From Ashinkailepas kermadecensis (taxonomy: Eukaryota > Arthropoda > Thecostraca > Neolepadidae): a stretch of DNA of 64,000 bases. The notes under the pieces were generated by a model. It did no database searches, was not told where the DNA came from, and saw only the letters and a list, made by a program, of their open reading frames with translations. The DNA lies in NCBI GenBank assembly GCA_034440615.1, contig JAOTOM010004838.1, positions 186,001-250,000 on the forward strand. Direction: 5' to 3'. Shown piece after piece: positions 1 through 12,499 of the stretch (position 1 is its first letter; every line of letters begins with the position of its first letter). Both the position numbers and the translations under genes were made by a program.

Positions 1-177
1 ATTTGGTCCCCTCCGCAGGACAGTTAATTTGGCCACTAATTATTATACAACAAAAATATAAAGAACCCCTATGAAAAAAAATATATTGGTGGAAATCCGG
101 GGACGTTTATAAATGGGGGTAGTTGAGCACCTTTCAAATCAGTTTGCCCCTTCTCGCAAATCCTAGGTACGCCACTG
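1..177. mobile_element. Right end of a hAT-like non-autonomous element
   Basis: The segment ends in GGTACGCCACTG, whose reverse complement CAGTGGCGTACC is a typical hAT-type terminal repeat. Related ends occur at 6,590-6,758, 7,640-7,810 and 23,650-23,820. All share an internal stretch (about 'ggcccctccacaggata' then 'cactaattatt', later 'tagtggtagaaatc'), so they are one family. The left part lies outside the window and no transposase is visible. Confidence 0.6.
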
Positions 178-199
178 TCATGGCATGACATAATTTGAC

Positions 200-745
200 C
201 TGTTGATGGCTATGATCCGCCGCAAGGGCCCCGGCCCCGGTCTCCGGGGCCGGGGTATGTATGTACTCCGCGGCCCCGGTCAGCCACAGTGGACGATTTG
301 CTCCGTGGCCCCGATCCGCCACAATGGACGGTGTACTCCACGGACCTGATCCGCCACAGTGGACGGTTTGCTCCGCGACCCTGATCCACCACAGTGGATT
401 ATGTACTCCGCGGCCCTGATCCGCCGCAGTGGACGCTATGCTTCTCGGCCCTAGTCCGTCATAGTAGGTGTGCCCCACGGCACCGGCCCACCACAGTGGA
501 CGGTGTACTCTGCGACCCTGGTCTGTCACAGTTGATGATGTACTCCGCGGCCCTGGTCCGCCACAGTGGACGGTGTGCTCCGCGGCTCCGGTCCGTTACG
601 GTGGACCATGTGCTTCGCGGCACCAGTCCGCCAGAGTGGACGGTGTGCTTCGCAGCTCTGGTCCGCCATAGTAGAAGGTGTGCTCCACAGCCCCGGTCCG
701 CAACAGTGGACGGTTTGCTCTGCGACCCTGGCCCGCCACAGTAGA
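200..745. repeat. 35-bp minisatellite, about 15 copies
   Basis: The core ACAGTGGACGGTGTGCTCCG recurs every 35 bp (for example at 286, 321 and 356) with 10-20 percent divergence. Several frames stay open by periodicity, but the protein would be pure repeat and there is no splice or start context. An isolated degenerate monomer pair sits at about 1,020-1,090. Confidence 0.9.
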
Positions 746-1860
746 CGTCAGGGTCGAAAAACGAGTCTTTCCTGGATTTTTGCCATCCATAGCATTATCC
801 TCTTCGCAAAATTATCCTCCATGTTGTTTCCTCCATGCGTTTTCAATTTGGATGTCTGATGGTGTTGTTCGACAATGAATTGCCCTGCGGTAAAGTGCTC
901 AAGATTCACCTGAAACTTCAAAGTGAGATTCTGATGCCAAGGTTTGAAGGAAAATATCCTCTCCGTATTCCATCATTCAGAAATTGTCCTTTCCTCACCC
1001 AGGATTGCAAAGTATAAGTCCAGCCCTGGTAGACGGTGCGTACTCCACGGCCCTGATGAGTCACAGTGAACGGTGTGTGATTAGTCACGGCTTTGCATCA
1101 TCTTTCCGAGCAGTTTCGTGTGCATTAGTTGTCATTTTCTCCGCATTCTACCGTTCACCTTACCATTAGTAGGTAACAATGTCACCCATGTATTAATATT
1201 TACCAATTCGTCACAGCCATTGAATCTGCTTGAGACACAGCTGCTCTTGTTGTGCATTTCGAGCGATGAATATTGATGCCATCAGAAAAGCAAATTCTGT
1301 CAGCAGCGAGACTGACCTTCTTCCACCAGGATAATGATTACAGGTACTGACAGCAGCGCGGCCAGAAATGCATTTGGGTGCGGCATCCTTGTGGCCTTAT
1401 TCGTGTCTATATGAAGACCCCTTACGTCTGCCATGTGTTCCTTCTGTCCGACATTTTGCATCTCTTTATATATGCCCTGTATATGCTTTATGTTTGCTTA
1501 ATATGATAAGGTCCGGTCACACGAAGTCGGGTCATATCGGATCATTGTTCACACAATGTTATGGTATACTACTTCGGTTGCTATAAACCGAATTAACATT
1601 TCAATTCACAAGGAGCAGTAGCGTTCGGCATCAGACAACATTGCGGGTGCAATGTCGCCAAGGCAGCTGACGCGCACATAAATCCCAACTCCACACACAA
1701 GACGGCAGTGTGGAATATGAATAATACTTGACCTGACGTAACACCGTTGACCTTGTCACATAAAGACATAAAGACATAAAAGATCAGTGCAACTATGAGC
1801 CACAAGGGCCCCTCTTGGTTGCACTTTGGACACTGAACCAGTGCCCACCAAATCTGTCTA
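746..1860. other. No gene recognised
   Basis: AT-rich, mostly unique-looking sequence. It holds one stray pair of the 35-bp monomer at about 1,020-1,090. No long open frame or recognisable domain was found on either strand. Confidence 0.6.
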
Positions 1861-2549
1861 TCAACCCTCCCTGGAATACAGAAAAACAAGCCCCCTATTC
1901 TTATAATGATTGTCTATGCCGTTTTTAAAGATGTTCAGTGTGTTGCTACTGACAATGGTTCCTGGCAGCTGGTTCCAGTGTTCTACTACCCTGTTAGTGA
2001 AGAAAGACTGTCTTAACCTTGTCCTGCTGTGATTAACTTTCATTTTGAATTGATGACCTCTAATTGCATCATTTCTGTTCAATTAAAACATTTCCCTGAG
2101 ATATCCCTGTTCCTGACCATGAACAAACTTAAAAACCTCGATGAGATCTCCTCTCAGCCTTCTATATCTAAGTGAAAACATATTCAATTTCTTCAATCTT
2201 TCCTCATATGCCAGGTTGCCTATACCTTTAACCATTTGTGTTGCCATCTTTTGTACTCTCTCTAAAAGTCAACAATCTTTCTCATAACTAGGGGACCAAG
2301 CTTGGACACAGTATTATAAATGTGGCCTGACATATGCACAGTAAAGCTTCCTGATGACCTCACTTTTGTATGACACATTCCTCTGTATGGCCCCAAGCAT
2401 TCTTAGTGCCTTCTTCCTGGATTCTTTGGTCTGTTCTGATGCCCCCAATTTTGTGTTCAAAATAACACCTAAGTCCTTCTCCTGCTGAGTCACTGATAGT
2501 ACTTGGCCACCCATCAAGTATGGCGCCTTCATATGCTGCCTACCTACAT
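1861..2549 (-). pseudogene. CR1/L2-like LINE, C-terminal part of the reverse transcriptase ORF
   Basis: Read on the minus strand, 2,532-2,314 gives EKDLGVILNTKLGASEQT followed by a KALRMLGAIQRN segment. Positions 2,082-1,861 give FFTNRVVEHWNQLPG followed by LNIFKNGIDNHY. These are the conserved thumb and C-terminal motifs of CR1/L2/Jockey-type LINE proteins. The frame is broken between the two pieces. The upstream half of the same ORF lies at 8,156-8,520. Element A sits between them, flanked by an 8-bp target duplication, so the LINE was continuous before that insertion. Confidence 0.8.
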
Positions 2550-2789
2550 CAAGGGCGTCGCCACCGGGGGGGCAGGGGGGCAGTCGCCCCCCTTGTCGTG
2601 AAACTGGGGGGGGGCGCCGCCCCCCCTGAAATTTGAGGAGGCCCCTATCCGGAAATGCACAGGAAAAAAGTCACCAAGGAGGCCGACGAGACATGAGAGG
2701 AGGCCTCCAAGACATGAGAGGAAGCCCCTAATTCGAAGAAGGAGTCACCTAGGAGAAGATAGCAGGCTCCAGAAATCAAGAGAGTGCCA

Positions 2790-4675
2790 ACAATTGGCAC
2801 GGAGGCCCCCAGGAATGCAAAGGAGGCCCCCAGGATTGAAAAGGAGACCCACAGGATTGCAAAGGAGGCCTCCAGGATTGCAAAGGAGGACCCCGTGATT
2901 ACGAAGGAGGCCTCCATGATTGCAAAGGAGGCCCCCAGGATTGCAAAGGAGGCCCCCAGGATTGCAAAGGAGGCCACCAGAATTGCGAAGGAGGCCCCCA
3001 GGATTGGAAAGGAGGCCTCCAGGATTGCAAAGGAGGCCTCCAGGATTGCAAAGGAGGCCCCCAGGATTGCAAAGGAGGCCCCCAGGATTGCAAAGGTCTC
3101 CAGGATCGCAAAGGAGGCCCTCAGGATTGCAAAGGAGGCCCCCATGATTGCAAAGGAGGCCCCATGATTGCAAAGTAGATACCAGGATTGCGAATGATTC
3201 CTCCAGGCTAGCGAAGGAGGCCCCCAAGATTGCAAAGGAGGCCCCATGATTGCAAAGGAGGCCCCCAGAATTGCGATGGAGGCCCACAGGATTGCAAAGG
3301 AGGCCCCCAGGATTGCAAAGGAGGCCCCAGGATTGCAAAGGAGGCCCCCAGGATTGCAAAGTAGGCCACCGGGATTGCGAAGGAGGGCCCCAGGAATACA
3401 AAGGAGGCCCCCAGGATTGCAAAGGCCCACATGATTACAAAGGAGGCCCCCAGGATTGCAAAGGTGGCCCCCAGGATTGCAAAGGACTCCAGGATTGCAA
3501 AGGAGGCCCCCATGATTGCAAAGGAGGCCCCAGGATTCCAAAGGAGACCCCCAGGATTGCGAAGGATTCCTCCAGGCTAGCGAAGGAGGCCCCCCAGGAT
3601 TGCAAATGAGGCCCCCAGGATTGTAAAGGAGGCCCCCAGGATTGCAAAGGAGGCCCTCAGGATTGCAAAGGATGCCCCAGGATTGCAAAGGAGACCCACA
3701 GGATTGCAAAGGAGGCCTCCAGGATTGCAAAGGAGGCCCCCATGATTGCAAAGGAGGCCCCATGATTGAAAAGTAGACCCCAGGATTGCGAAGGATGCCT
3801 CCAGGCTAACGAAGGATGCCTCCAGGCTAGCGAAGGAGGCCCCCAGGATTGCAAAAGAGGCCCCATGATTGCAAAGGAGGCCCACAGGATTGCGATGGAG
3901 GCCCCCAGGATGGCAAAGGAGGCCCCCGGGATTGCAAAGGAGGCCCCAGGATTGCAAAGGAGGCCCCCAAGATTGCAAAGGAGGCCCCCAGGATTGCGAA
4001 GGAGGCCCCCAGGATTACAAAGGAGGCCCCCAGGATTGCAAAGGCCCACAGGATTACAAAGGAGGCCCCCAGGATTGCAAAGGAGGCCCCCAGGATTGCA
4101 AAGGACTCCAGGATTGCAAAGGAGGCCCCCATGATTGCAAAGGAGGCCCCAGGATTCCAAAGGAGACCCCCAGGATTGCGAAGGATGCCTCCAGGCTAGC
4201 GAAGGAGGCCCCCCAGGATTGCAAAGGAGGCCCCCAGGATTGCAAAGGAGGCCCTTATGATTGCAAATGAGGCCCATGTGATTACAAAGGAGGCCCCCAT
4301 GATTGCAATGGAGGCCCTCAGGATTGCAAAGGAGGCCCCAAGGATTGCAAAGGAGGCCCCCAGGATTGCAAAGGAGTCCACCAGGATTGCAAAAGAGGCC
4401 CCATGATTGCAAAGGAGGCCCCCAGGATTGCGATGGAGGCCCCCAGGATTGCAAGGGAGGCCCCAAGGATTGCAAAAGACTCCAGGATTGCAAAGGAAGC
4501 CCTCATGATTGCAAAGGAGGCCCCCAGGATTGCAAAGGAGGCCCACAGGATTACAAAGGAGGCCCCCAGGATGGCAAAGGAAGCCCACATGATTGTCAAG
4601 GAGGCCTCCAGGATTGCAAAGGAGGCCCACAGGATTATCAAGGAGGCCCCCTGGATTGCAAAGGAGGCTATCACA
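2790..4675. repeat. 21-bp minisatellite inside copy A
   Basis: The unit is GGAGGCCCCCAGGATTGCAAA, about 85-90 copies with point changes and occasional 1-4 bp losses. Because 21 is a multiple of three, long frames stay open on both strands (Q-R-R-P-P-G-L forward, C-N-P-G-G-L-L reverse). These are by-products of the period, not genes. There is higher-order structure: a block containing GGCTAGCGAAGGAGG recurs at about 3,210, 3,580, 3,830 and 4,195. Confidence 0.97.
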
Positions 4676-4719
4676 TCAAATATATCACATCAAGACCTTT
4701 AAAAAAATAGAACTCGATG

Positions 4720-6110
4720 TCCAAAAGTTCACACCGAGACTCGATCAAATGGACCCCAGCACCGGAAAATTAAGAACAGTTCCGGCAAAAATTACCCGGA
4801 GGGCTTTTACACTCCGAAAGGTGCCATCGATTGAACAAAATACTCCTTCGGTGGCCGCAGTGGCATATCAAAGGGGCAAATGCCCCTCCCTCCTAAGAGG
4901 GATATGCTCCCAAGAATCGAGCTGAGGCCCCCAAAAGTCGCGCTGGGTCCACAAAAATTCGCGTCGGTCCACCAGAATTCGCGTAGGGGCTCCAAGTAAA
5001 TGCGGCGGGCCCCAGAAAACTCGCTCCGAGGCCCGAAAATCTGCAACAGGAACCGCCAAGATCGCGTTGGGGCCACAGCTAAGTACAACGCGCCCCACAA
5101 ACTCCAACAGGTCCCACCAAATATCGCGCTCGGACCCATAATTTCCATCGGTAGTACCAAAAATTTGGTCTGGGCATCAAAAATTCACATCGGGGCTGCC
5201 AATAATTGGCGTCTAGGGCTCCACATAAGCACCGTGTGACCCCCAAAGTCGCATCGGTATCCGAAAAAGAAAGCCGGAGCCCTCCAAAATAAGGAGGGAT
5301 TCCAAAAAAAGTCCTGGTCAGGAAAATGGTTCTGGAGCACCGAACATATCATCAGATGCCTTGAAAAATCGCGTACGGCATCGAAAAACATACCGGAGCT
5401 CGAAGAAAATCGAGGTGAGATGGAAAAACATGGCGCCAGGGACTCGAAAAGTCAGGCCGAGATTCGGAATTTAAAGAAAATTCAGAAGAGGTCCACAAAA
5501 ATCGCGTTGACCCCAGATAACTGGCGTTGGGTGCCCGGAACCACGCGCCTGGGCGCGATAAGTTGCGCTAAGACCCATAAATGTCGTACCGAAGACCCAA
5601 AATCGTACTGGGCCCCACAAATGTGTGTCAGAAGCCCCAAATAAACACAGCGGGACCCTAAGAGCACAACGGGGACCGAAAATGTAACTGGCCCTCCAAA
5701 GCGCAGTCTCGCAAAAAGCGACAGGGCCCTAAAACATGCGTTGCAGCCATAAATAAATATAACGGGAACTCTAAAAAAACACACAAAAAAACACCGGAAG
5801 CTCTCAAGGCACACAGGGGCCATGCGACCGCACAAGGGCCTGAAAAGAGGCTGGGGTCGCAATAAGCAACATGGTACCAGAACGAACAAAAATACCGGGC
5901 ACTAAATAAATACATTGAGATCATTGAAAGCGCCCCGACAACTAAGAAAAATCATCGGTGCACAAAGAAGCAACAAAACCCTAAAACGAGCACGGGTTTC
6001 GAAAATGCATTGGGCCTCGAACAAAATGGATTGGAGCCCTAAGACACATCCGTAGACGAAGAAATACGAAACGGGTCCAAAGAAGTACACTCAGGCAGGG
6101 CCTCGGTTCG
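4720..6110. repeat. Degenerate repeat of about 20 bp inside copy A
   Basis: Loose repetition of a unit like GGGGCCCACAAAAATCGCGC. The AAAATCGCG and GGGCCC halves alternate every 18-21 bp. The same block, position for position, is present in copy B (about 21,960-22,900) and copy C (about 31,250-32,520), so it is an inherited internal part of the element. Confidence 0.85.
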
Positions 6111-6589
6111 GTAGCCAACCTGGAAGCATGTTTAATCAAATATATGAGGTGCATCAAAGCTCAGCGGGTATCCGCATTTCTTCATCATAAAATATGAGAA
6201 GTAGGGAACTAATGATCGAATTTAATTAATCGAATTTTTGCAGCGAACGCCCATACAAAGCATTTCATCACGTCAGATAAGGCGCAAGTCTATCATGTGG
6301 CAGCAATTAGCAAAGCGTAGGAGGCCCAGCAGAATCCGTAGCATCGCACGAAGTGTGGCGAATACGCCGAATGCGCAAGATGGGTGTGCACATGCACTAA
6401 CGTTGGCTTCGTGGCGACCGGGCATTATGAACTGGAATGTCTGAAATTGGTAAATTTGACATTTTAAAGTGATCTGTGTAGGTGTAATTTCAGCAGTGCA
6501 TGGTGACTTATCAAGGGATACCAAAATAATACATTCGAACAGGATGGGGGAGCCAGGGTTGAAATCCGACGAATCGGAAACGATAGTGG

Positions 6590-6758
6590 TAGATAAGGCC
6601 CCTCGACAGGATAATTTAGTTGGTCACTAATTATTTTATATAAATAGGTCCACTTTGACAAAATAGTGGTCGAAATCGGAAGACTTTTTATTGAGTAGGT
6701 GGACCCCTCCAAATACGTTTGCCCCCCTCCCCTTGACGCAAATATAGGTACATCACTG
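6590..6758. mobile_element. hAT-like end nested in copy A
   Basis: Near-duplicate of 23,650-23,820 in copy B and related to 1-177 and 7,640-7,810. It ends in ACATCACTG. The same insertion at the same internal place in A and B suggests it entered an ancestor of both. Confidence 0.6.
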
Positions 6759-6759
6759 G

Positions 6760-7890
6760 CACTGGCGGATCCAGGAGGGGGGGAATTCCGGCCATGGCCC
6801 CCCCAAACGCTTCAAAGGGGGGGCCATAGTGTCTTTTGGCCCCCCCCCCCAAACCAATAAAAGGAAACTAAATTAAAATGCAGTAACCTTTGCCGAGGTT
6901 AAAAAGTAGCTTTCCAGGTGAAATAATCTCCAATTTTAAAGGTATTTTGTTATGATTGTTTGGAAATCCAATATGGTAGCATAGTAGATTCTGACGCATC
7001 GAGGGTTCTATGCTATTGAAGTTCTGCTTACAGCAAGAGATGACGAAATCAGCAGTTTCATTATTCCTTCGTCAGATAGGTTCATGAAGTTTGTTTAGCC
7101 AGTAACGGGCAAGCGGACCCAGTGAGCCAGATTTCGAAAGCGGAATTTGAACAGGATGTTTTGTGCGAGTGACCAGTTGAGCCCAGTTGAGCAGCATGTT
7201 CCGTATGTTGGTGTTGGGTTGCTAAGATGAAGAGACAGGCTACATTCACTAGCGGATCCAGGGAGCGGCCATTCCGGCCATGGCTCCCCCGAAGCGCCTA
7301 AAAGGGTCTTTTGGCCCCCCGAAACCAACAGAAGTAAACTGAATGAAAATGCAGTAACCTTTGCCGAGGTTAAAAATATCGTCTGGATGAAAGTATCTCC
7401 AATTTTAAAGGTATTTTTATAATTGTTTTGAAGCCAATATGGTAGCATAGTACATTCTGACACGCATCGAGGGTTCTATGCTGCTCAAGTTCTGCTTACA
7501 GCAAGAGTTGACAAAATCGGATCTGCCAGTGTGTACACGTGCACGAACGTTGACGTGGTACAAGATGTTGAACGTGAACATGAACGTTTTGGTAAACAAG
7601 AACACAAATCCCGTAACTTAGAAGCGGTGGAGGTAGGCTGGGGCCCCTACACAGGAAATTATGTTGTCATTAATTATTATTGTAAAAAATGGGTCCATCT
7701 GACAAATAGTGGTAGAAATCCGATGCTTTTAACCAAAAATAGTGGGAGAATGGGCACCCTCCAAATCCCTTCGACCCCTCCTCTGATGCACTTCCTAAGT
7801 ACGCCACTAGGGGAGGGGAGGGGGGGGGGCTGACGCCGAAAACCGAAAGTTGGCCCCCCTCCCCAAACCGGTGGGCTAGATCCGCCAGTG
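6760..7890. mobile_element. Nested hAT-like element with terminal CACTGGCGGATC
   Basis: Starts CACTGGCGGATCCAGG and ends GATCCGCCAGTG, an inverted pair. A second shorter copy of the left part starts at 7,247 (CACTAGCGGATCCAGG) and ends at 7,531 (ATCTGCCAGTG). The two left parts are about 90 percent alike over some 260 bp ('gcagtaacctttgccgaggt' in both). Another hAT-like right end lies at 7,640-7,810. Copy-A sequence resumes at 7,891. No matching 8-bp flanks were found, so this is a composite. Confidence 0.6.
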
Positions 7891-8155
7891 CGTTTGCTTA
7901 TTTATACCCTGGTATGGCTCAGTTCTCAGCGGAAAAAAAGATTCTTGCTATTGCGCTTTGCGTAAATGATGCACCATGCCAAGAACAAACAAGACATCAA
8001 TATGAAGCCATGTTCCCCATTCTGGAACCATACTAAGAGCCTACAAAAGCAATAGGAGGACCTAACACAGTGGAGGCCCCCTTTCGGGAGCAGGAGGCCC
8101 CCTATCAATATTGCCCCCCCTGGAAGAATTTCGTGGCGACGCCACTGACCTACAT

Positions 8156-8520
8156 GCATGACTGCACTTATCAAAATTAAACTTCATTTGCCATTTTTCT
8201 GACCACTTCACAAACTCGTCTAAGTCATTCTGCAGCAAAACCTGCTCATTGTGCCCTGTTATTGCCCTAAAGATCTTCAAATCATCTCCAAATTTCAAAA
8301 CCTTACTGCTTAGGCCACGTTCAATGCTATTCACAAATATAATGAACAATAGTGGCCCCAGTACCGACCCCTGAGTGACTCCACTAAGAACATTTTGCCA
8401 TGATGACTTTGTACCATTTAGCATCACTCTCTGCTGTCTATCTGAAAGCCACAACTCTATCCATTTTAGGATGCTACCTGCAATGCCATGGACCTGAAGC
8501 TGCATCATTAACCGGATGCA
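8156..8520 (-). pseudogene. CR1/L2-like LINE, reverse transcriptase palm region
   Basis: Minus-strand translation gives WIELWLSDRQQRVMLNG, then GVTQGSVLGPLLF and KFGDDLKIF. These correspond to the palm-domain motifs of non-LTR reverse transcriptases (usual forms GVPQGSVLGPLLF and F/YADD). The first Asp of the catalytic pair is preceded by Gly instead of Ala. The ORF is cut at 8,148 by element A and continues at 2,549. It is a 5'-truncated, dead copy. Confidence 0.88.
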
Positions 8521-8898
8521 GCTTCAGCTACATTTGCCCTTTTCCAATCTGTTGGAATTTCATTTTGTGAAACTGATCTACATAGTACCAATTCAAAATC
8601 GCTCAAAATATAACATATGATGCATCTTGACGGGCTGATCACGATGGTAGTCTCCAAAGCTTGGTGCATGCAGTAGTTTAGCTTCCAAAGCGAATTATAA
8701 GCTAATTACACAATTACCACCACAACATCGTAAGATTGTACCAAACAAGGCAGGCAGTATGTCGAAACGAATCGCCTTAAGCAGTAAAATACAAAGCTGC
8801 ACATTGTTAACCAATTTACATCCTAATTTTTTAGATGCATACACATTCGCCGGGTTTTGACGTAATGTTTAACGCATCACGTAGTAACATAGGATTTA
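8521..8898. other. No gene recognised
   Basis: AT-rich sequence between the LINE fragment and the 317-bp satellite. No feature recognised. Confidence 0.6.
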
Positions 8899-10190
8899 GC
8901 ATGAAGAGCCATGGGTGTGATTAGGCCGGCTCCTTCGATTTGTCTGATTTTTGGCATACGAGCATCTACACCTTTGACATGTGCATTTTCGAGCAACTTT
9001 GCCGGGTGCATTCATATTCCCACCCAATACATGGGGGTGGGAACATTCACCAAAATGCAGATCAGATCGAATGCGGTCATGTCTCATATCAAATGACTCC
9101 TCGTGTCAAGCTGAACTCAACACTACCCTTCCTGAAATCATATGTTGCTCACTTTTTTAGATGCATACTTATGGAATCGGTTTTTGACGTAATGCATTAA
9201 TCCCATTGGCTTTAGCATGGGGAGCAATGGGTGCGATTTGACCGGCCGCTACGATTTGTCTGATTTTTGGCATGCGATCAGCTACACCTCCGATACGTGC
9301 ATTTCCGTGAAAATTTGCCGGGTGCATTCATATTCCCACCCAATACATGGGGGTGGGAACATTCACCAAAATGCAGATCTCATCGAATGCGGTCATGTCT
9401 CATCTCAAATGACTCCCCATGTCAAGCTGAACTCAAAACTACCTTTCCTGAAATCATATGTTATCAACTTTTTGACCTGCATACTTATGGAATCGGTTTT
9501 TGACGTAATGCATTAATTTCCATTGGCTTTAGCATGGGGAGCAATGGGTGCGATTAGACCGGCCGCTACGATTTGTCTGATTTTTGGCATGCTATCAGCT
9601 ACACCTCCGACACTTGCATTTCCGTGCAAATTTGCCGGGTGCATTCATATTCCCACCCAATACATGGGGGTGGGAACATTCACCAAAATGCAGATCTCAT
9701 CGAATGCGGTCATGTCTCACCTCAAATGACTCCCCGTGTCAACCTGAACTCAAAACTGCCTTTCCTGAAATCATATGTTATCAACTTTTTGAGCTGCATA
9801 CTTATGGGTTCGGTTTATGACGTATTGCATTAATTCCCATTGGCTTTAGCATGGGGAGCAATGGGTGCGATTTGACCGGCCCCTACGATTTGTCTGATTT
9901 TTGGCATGCGATCAGCTACACCTCCGATACGTGCATTTCCGTGCAAATTTGCCGGGTGCGTTCATATTCTCACCCAATACATGGGGGTGGGAACATTCAC
10001 CAACATGCAGATCTGATCGAATGCGGTCATGGCTCATCCCAAATGACTCGTCCTGTCACAGTGACCCCAAAACTATTATTTCTGAACTTATACGATGCCA
10101 ACTTTTTGAGCTGCATACATATGATTCGGTTGTTGACGTAATGCCTTATTTCCAATAGGCTTTAGCATGGGGAGCAATGGGTGTGACTTG
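8899..10190. repeat. 317-bp satellite, four full copies plus a partial
   Basis: The segment beginning ATGGGGAGCAATGGGTG recurs at about 8,899 (divergent), 9,216, 9,533, 9,850 and 10,167, a 317-bp period. Each unit contains an imperfect inverted repeat around CCCACCCAATACATGGGGGTGGG. The middle copies are over 90 percent alike; the first and last are more diverged, as expected for a homogenised array. Open frames of 60-100 codons recur with the unit but match nothing I recognise. Confidence 0.95.
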
Positions 10191-10339
10191 GCGAGCCCTA
10201 CGATTTTTCCGATTTTCTGGTAGCGGAGCAGAGCGTTTAACGCGAAAGAAACTTACGCACAACACAGCGTGTATGATGCATAGGTACATGCTTCGCTACA
10301 ACGCACATGGAGGGCAAATGTGAACACTCATCTAGAACA

Positions 10340-10900
10340 CATAACGTACAAGGTAGCACGCACCACGGCCTTTACTTATCAGATTGACCAGTACTGACTC
10401 TCAATCTGCCCCCTCCCCAATTGCACAGGCAGCACGCATCACGGCCTTAACCTATCAGATTGACCCGTACTGACTCTCAATCTGCCCCCTCAATCGCACA
10501 GGTAGCACGCATCACGACCTATCTTGTCAGATTGACCAGTGCTGGCTCTCAATCTGCCCCTGCCCATTCGTAGAGGTAGCACGCATTCATAGCCTTAAGT
10601 TGTCAGATTGACCTGTACTGATTCTCAATATGTCCCCCAATCGCATAGGCAACACGTATCACGGCCTTAACTTGTCAGATTGACCCGTACCGACTCGCAG
10701 TTTGCACACGCAGAATCATACAGGCAGCACGCATCACGGCCTTAACTTGTCAGATTTACCCGTATTAACCCTCAATCTGCCCATAATTGCACAGGGAGCA
10801 CGCATAACCCATCCCTAACAGATTAACCGGTACCTACACTCAATCTGTCCACTATCGCACAGCATTCGGCCATCACACATGTTAAGCTCTTAATGATATC
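10340..10900. repeat. 72-76-bp tandem repeat, about seven copies
   Basis: The unit contains GCACGCATCACGGCCTTAAC then GTCAGATTGACCCGTACTGA and TCAATCTGCCCC. The TCAATCTG anchors lie at about 10,401, 10,477, 10,549, 10,624, 10,696, 10,772 and 10,840. It directly follows the 317-bp satellite. Confidence 0.9.
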
Positions 10901-12499
10901 ACAAATGACAGGTCTGAACCGTGTATCGTTGCGTGGACGTGTCAATTTGGGACATGGTGACCTGGCCCGAAGCCTTCGAGCAAAACAGCATGCCTCCGTT
11001 CCGCATGAATATTTTGTACGCGTCATTCAAACATCTTGGCACTGGGACATCCCACAAGTCACGACACGACCCCTTGATACCCTGAACCGATCAAATTAAG
11101 GGGTTTGACACTTGAATAAATGACACGAGTTGCTTTGGCTTGAGGGATACTTCGAATGCGTAGTTATATAACGTTAAGATGAGCTTCTGGCAAAACAGAT
11201 CACGTTTAATCACGACGTCTAAATATGCCCTCGCCATCTTTACTTCAGTGTTCCGATGTTCAACGAGTCCCTCTCCCGCACACCACACAGTATTTACGTT
11301 GTTCCCTTTTCTTTTCCAGTTATCACAATCGACTAGGTCGCCACCGGTCTCCACTGTCTACCGCACTCCGTACCAGTAATTACACGCACCAGCAACCACC
11401 AAGGCCACTACTTCGCCACGACGTCATCCGGCCCACAATGTTAGACACCACTCGGATCATAGTGATGTCAACCCCCGACGAGAACCGCTGCATGCACTAT
11501 CCGGATGACGCATCAGCAACTGGAACCGGTTCAGCTCCTGGTGACGACACAGAAGGGTTAGTCGGTGGCGACCAGACGTCGCCGGTCACATGATACGGCC
11601 AGACGACACCGACCATTCTGACACACAAGATGACAAGATGGCTTGTGTTGTTCGTTACGAGAAGCTCACGAGTGGCTGGACTACGATTCGTGACTATGCA
11701 GGCTTTGTTTCTCGGTGATGTAAGTGCCTTTCTAGTCCTTAGTAGACTTCTTACTTTCCGTAGTCTTTCTTCTTACCGGGTAAGGACAAGTATTTCACGT
11801 TTGTTCTCCGTGGTAGATGCCAATGCAGAATGGCAAGTATATTTTCTACAGACAAATGGTATCATGTGGTAGCTGGTTTTGTTTTATGCAAGCTTGCTGT
11901 AGCGTAAGTACCTAATATAAGCTCTGAACCTGCTCCAGGTAAAGTTAGCTACGTGTTTTCTTATTTTGATGTTCTTTAGCTGTTGACTAACCCTTGTTTG
12001 TGTGTGCATCAGCAGGCGAGGTGTAAAACATGAGTCTGTTCAGTCAAGCTCATTTATGCTGTATAAAGTACCATTCCAGATAGCACATTATGTATTATAA
12101 CATTTAGGTCACAGGTATATGCAGACATGTATCACTCCACTTTGTGAATATGTTGTAGTTAATGATGGTGTTAGTGATGTAGTAAAACACAATTTCTAAG
12201 ACCATACATCTCACTCATAACCTGTAAAAGATAACTGGCACATAATTGATGTCAAAAATACATTTATGTCATACAAATTGTCATTCACTGTAGGTTTCCA
12301 CTCAACTTTCGGAATTTTAAGATAGTGTGGGTGTCACGGACCCGTTCTCCACCAGCATGACGGGTCATATAGAAACCCCCTCCCCATATACAATAGATTC
12401 ACCGTACTTTGCGTCGTGAATTGCAAGTGAGCTAATAAATCCGATAACCTGTGTGTTGCATCCATGACATATTTAACATGCCTCCTGTCTCCTTGGTAG
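10901..12499. other. Probable gene-flanking or intronic sequence
   Basis: No repeat was recognised here. A short stretch with coding character reads KMACVVRYEKLTSGW then TTIRDYAGFVSR at about 11,636-11,717 (+) and is followed by a possible donor GTAAGT at about 11,720, but a stop precedes that GT in the same frame. It might be an upstream exon of the candidate gene starting at 12,500; this is speculative. Confidence 0.3.

Larger units (their letters stand above)
2550..8147 (+). mobile_element. Large hAT-type non-autonomous element, copy A
   Basis: The left end is CAAGGGCGTCGCCACC. The right end, read inward from 8,147, is CAGTGGCGTCGCCACG. The flanks carry ACCTACAT at 2,542-2,549 and at 8,148-8,155, a perfect 8-bp target duplication as made by hAT transposases. 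After a GC-rich, hairpin-prone leader come a 21-bp array, a degenerate array of about 20 bp, and a 3' part shared with copies B and C. Two smaller elements are nested at 6,590-6,758 and 6,760-7,890. No transposase frame is present, so it must have been moved in trans. Confidence 0.88.

Noticed and set aside
200..745. CRISPR-like regular 35-bp repeat
   Set aside because: There are no unique spacers between repeats, and the genome is clearly eukaryotic. It is an ordinary minisatellite.
2645..4710. Many long ORFs on both strands with L-Q-R-R-P-P-G or C-N-P-G-G-L-L repeats (up to 372 codons)
   Set aside because: They follow from a 21-bp tandem array whose period is a multiple of three. No start, splice or non-repeat domain supports translation.
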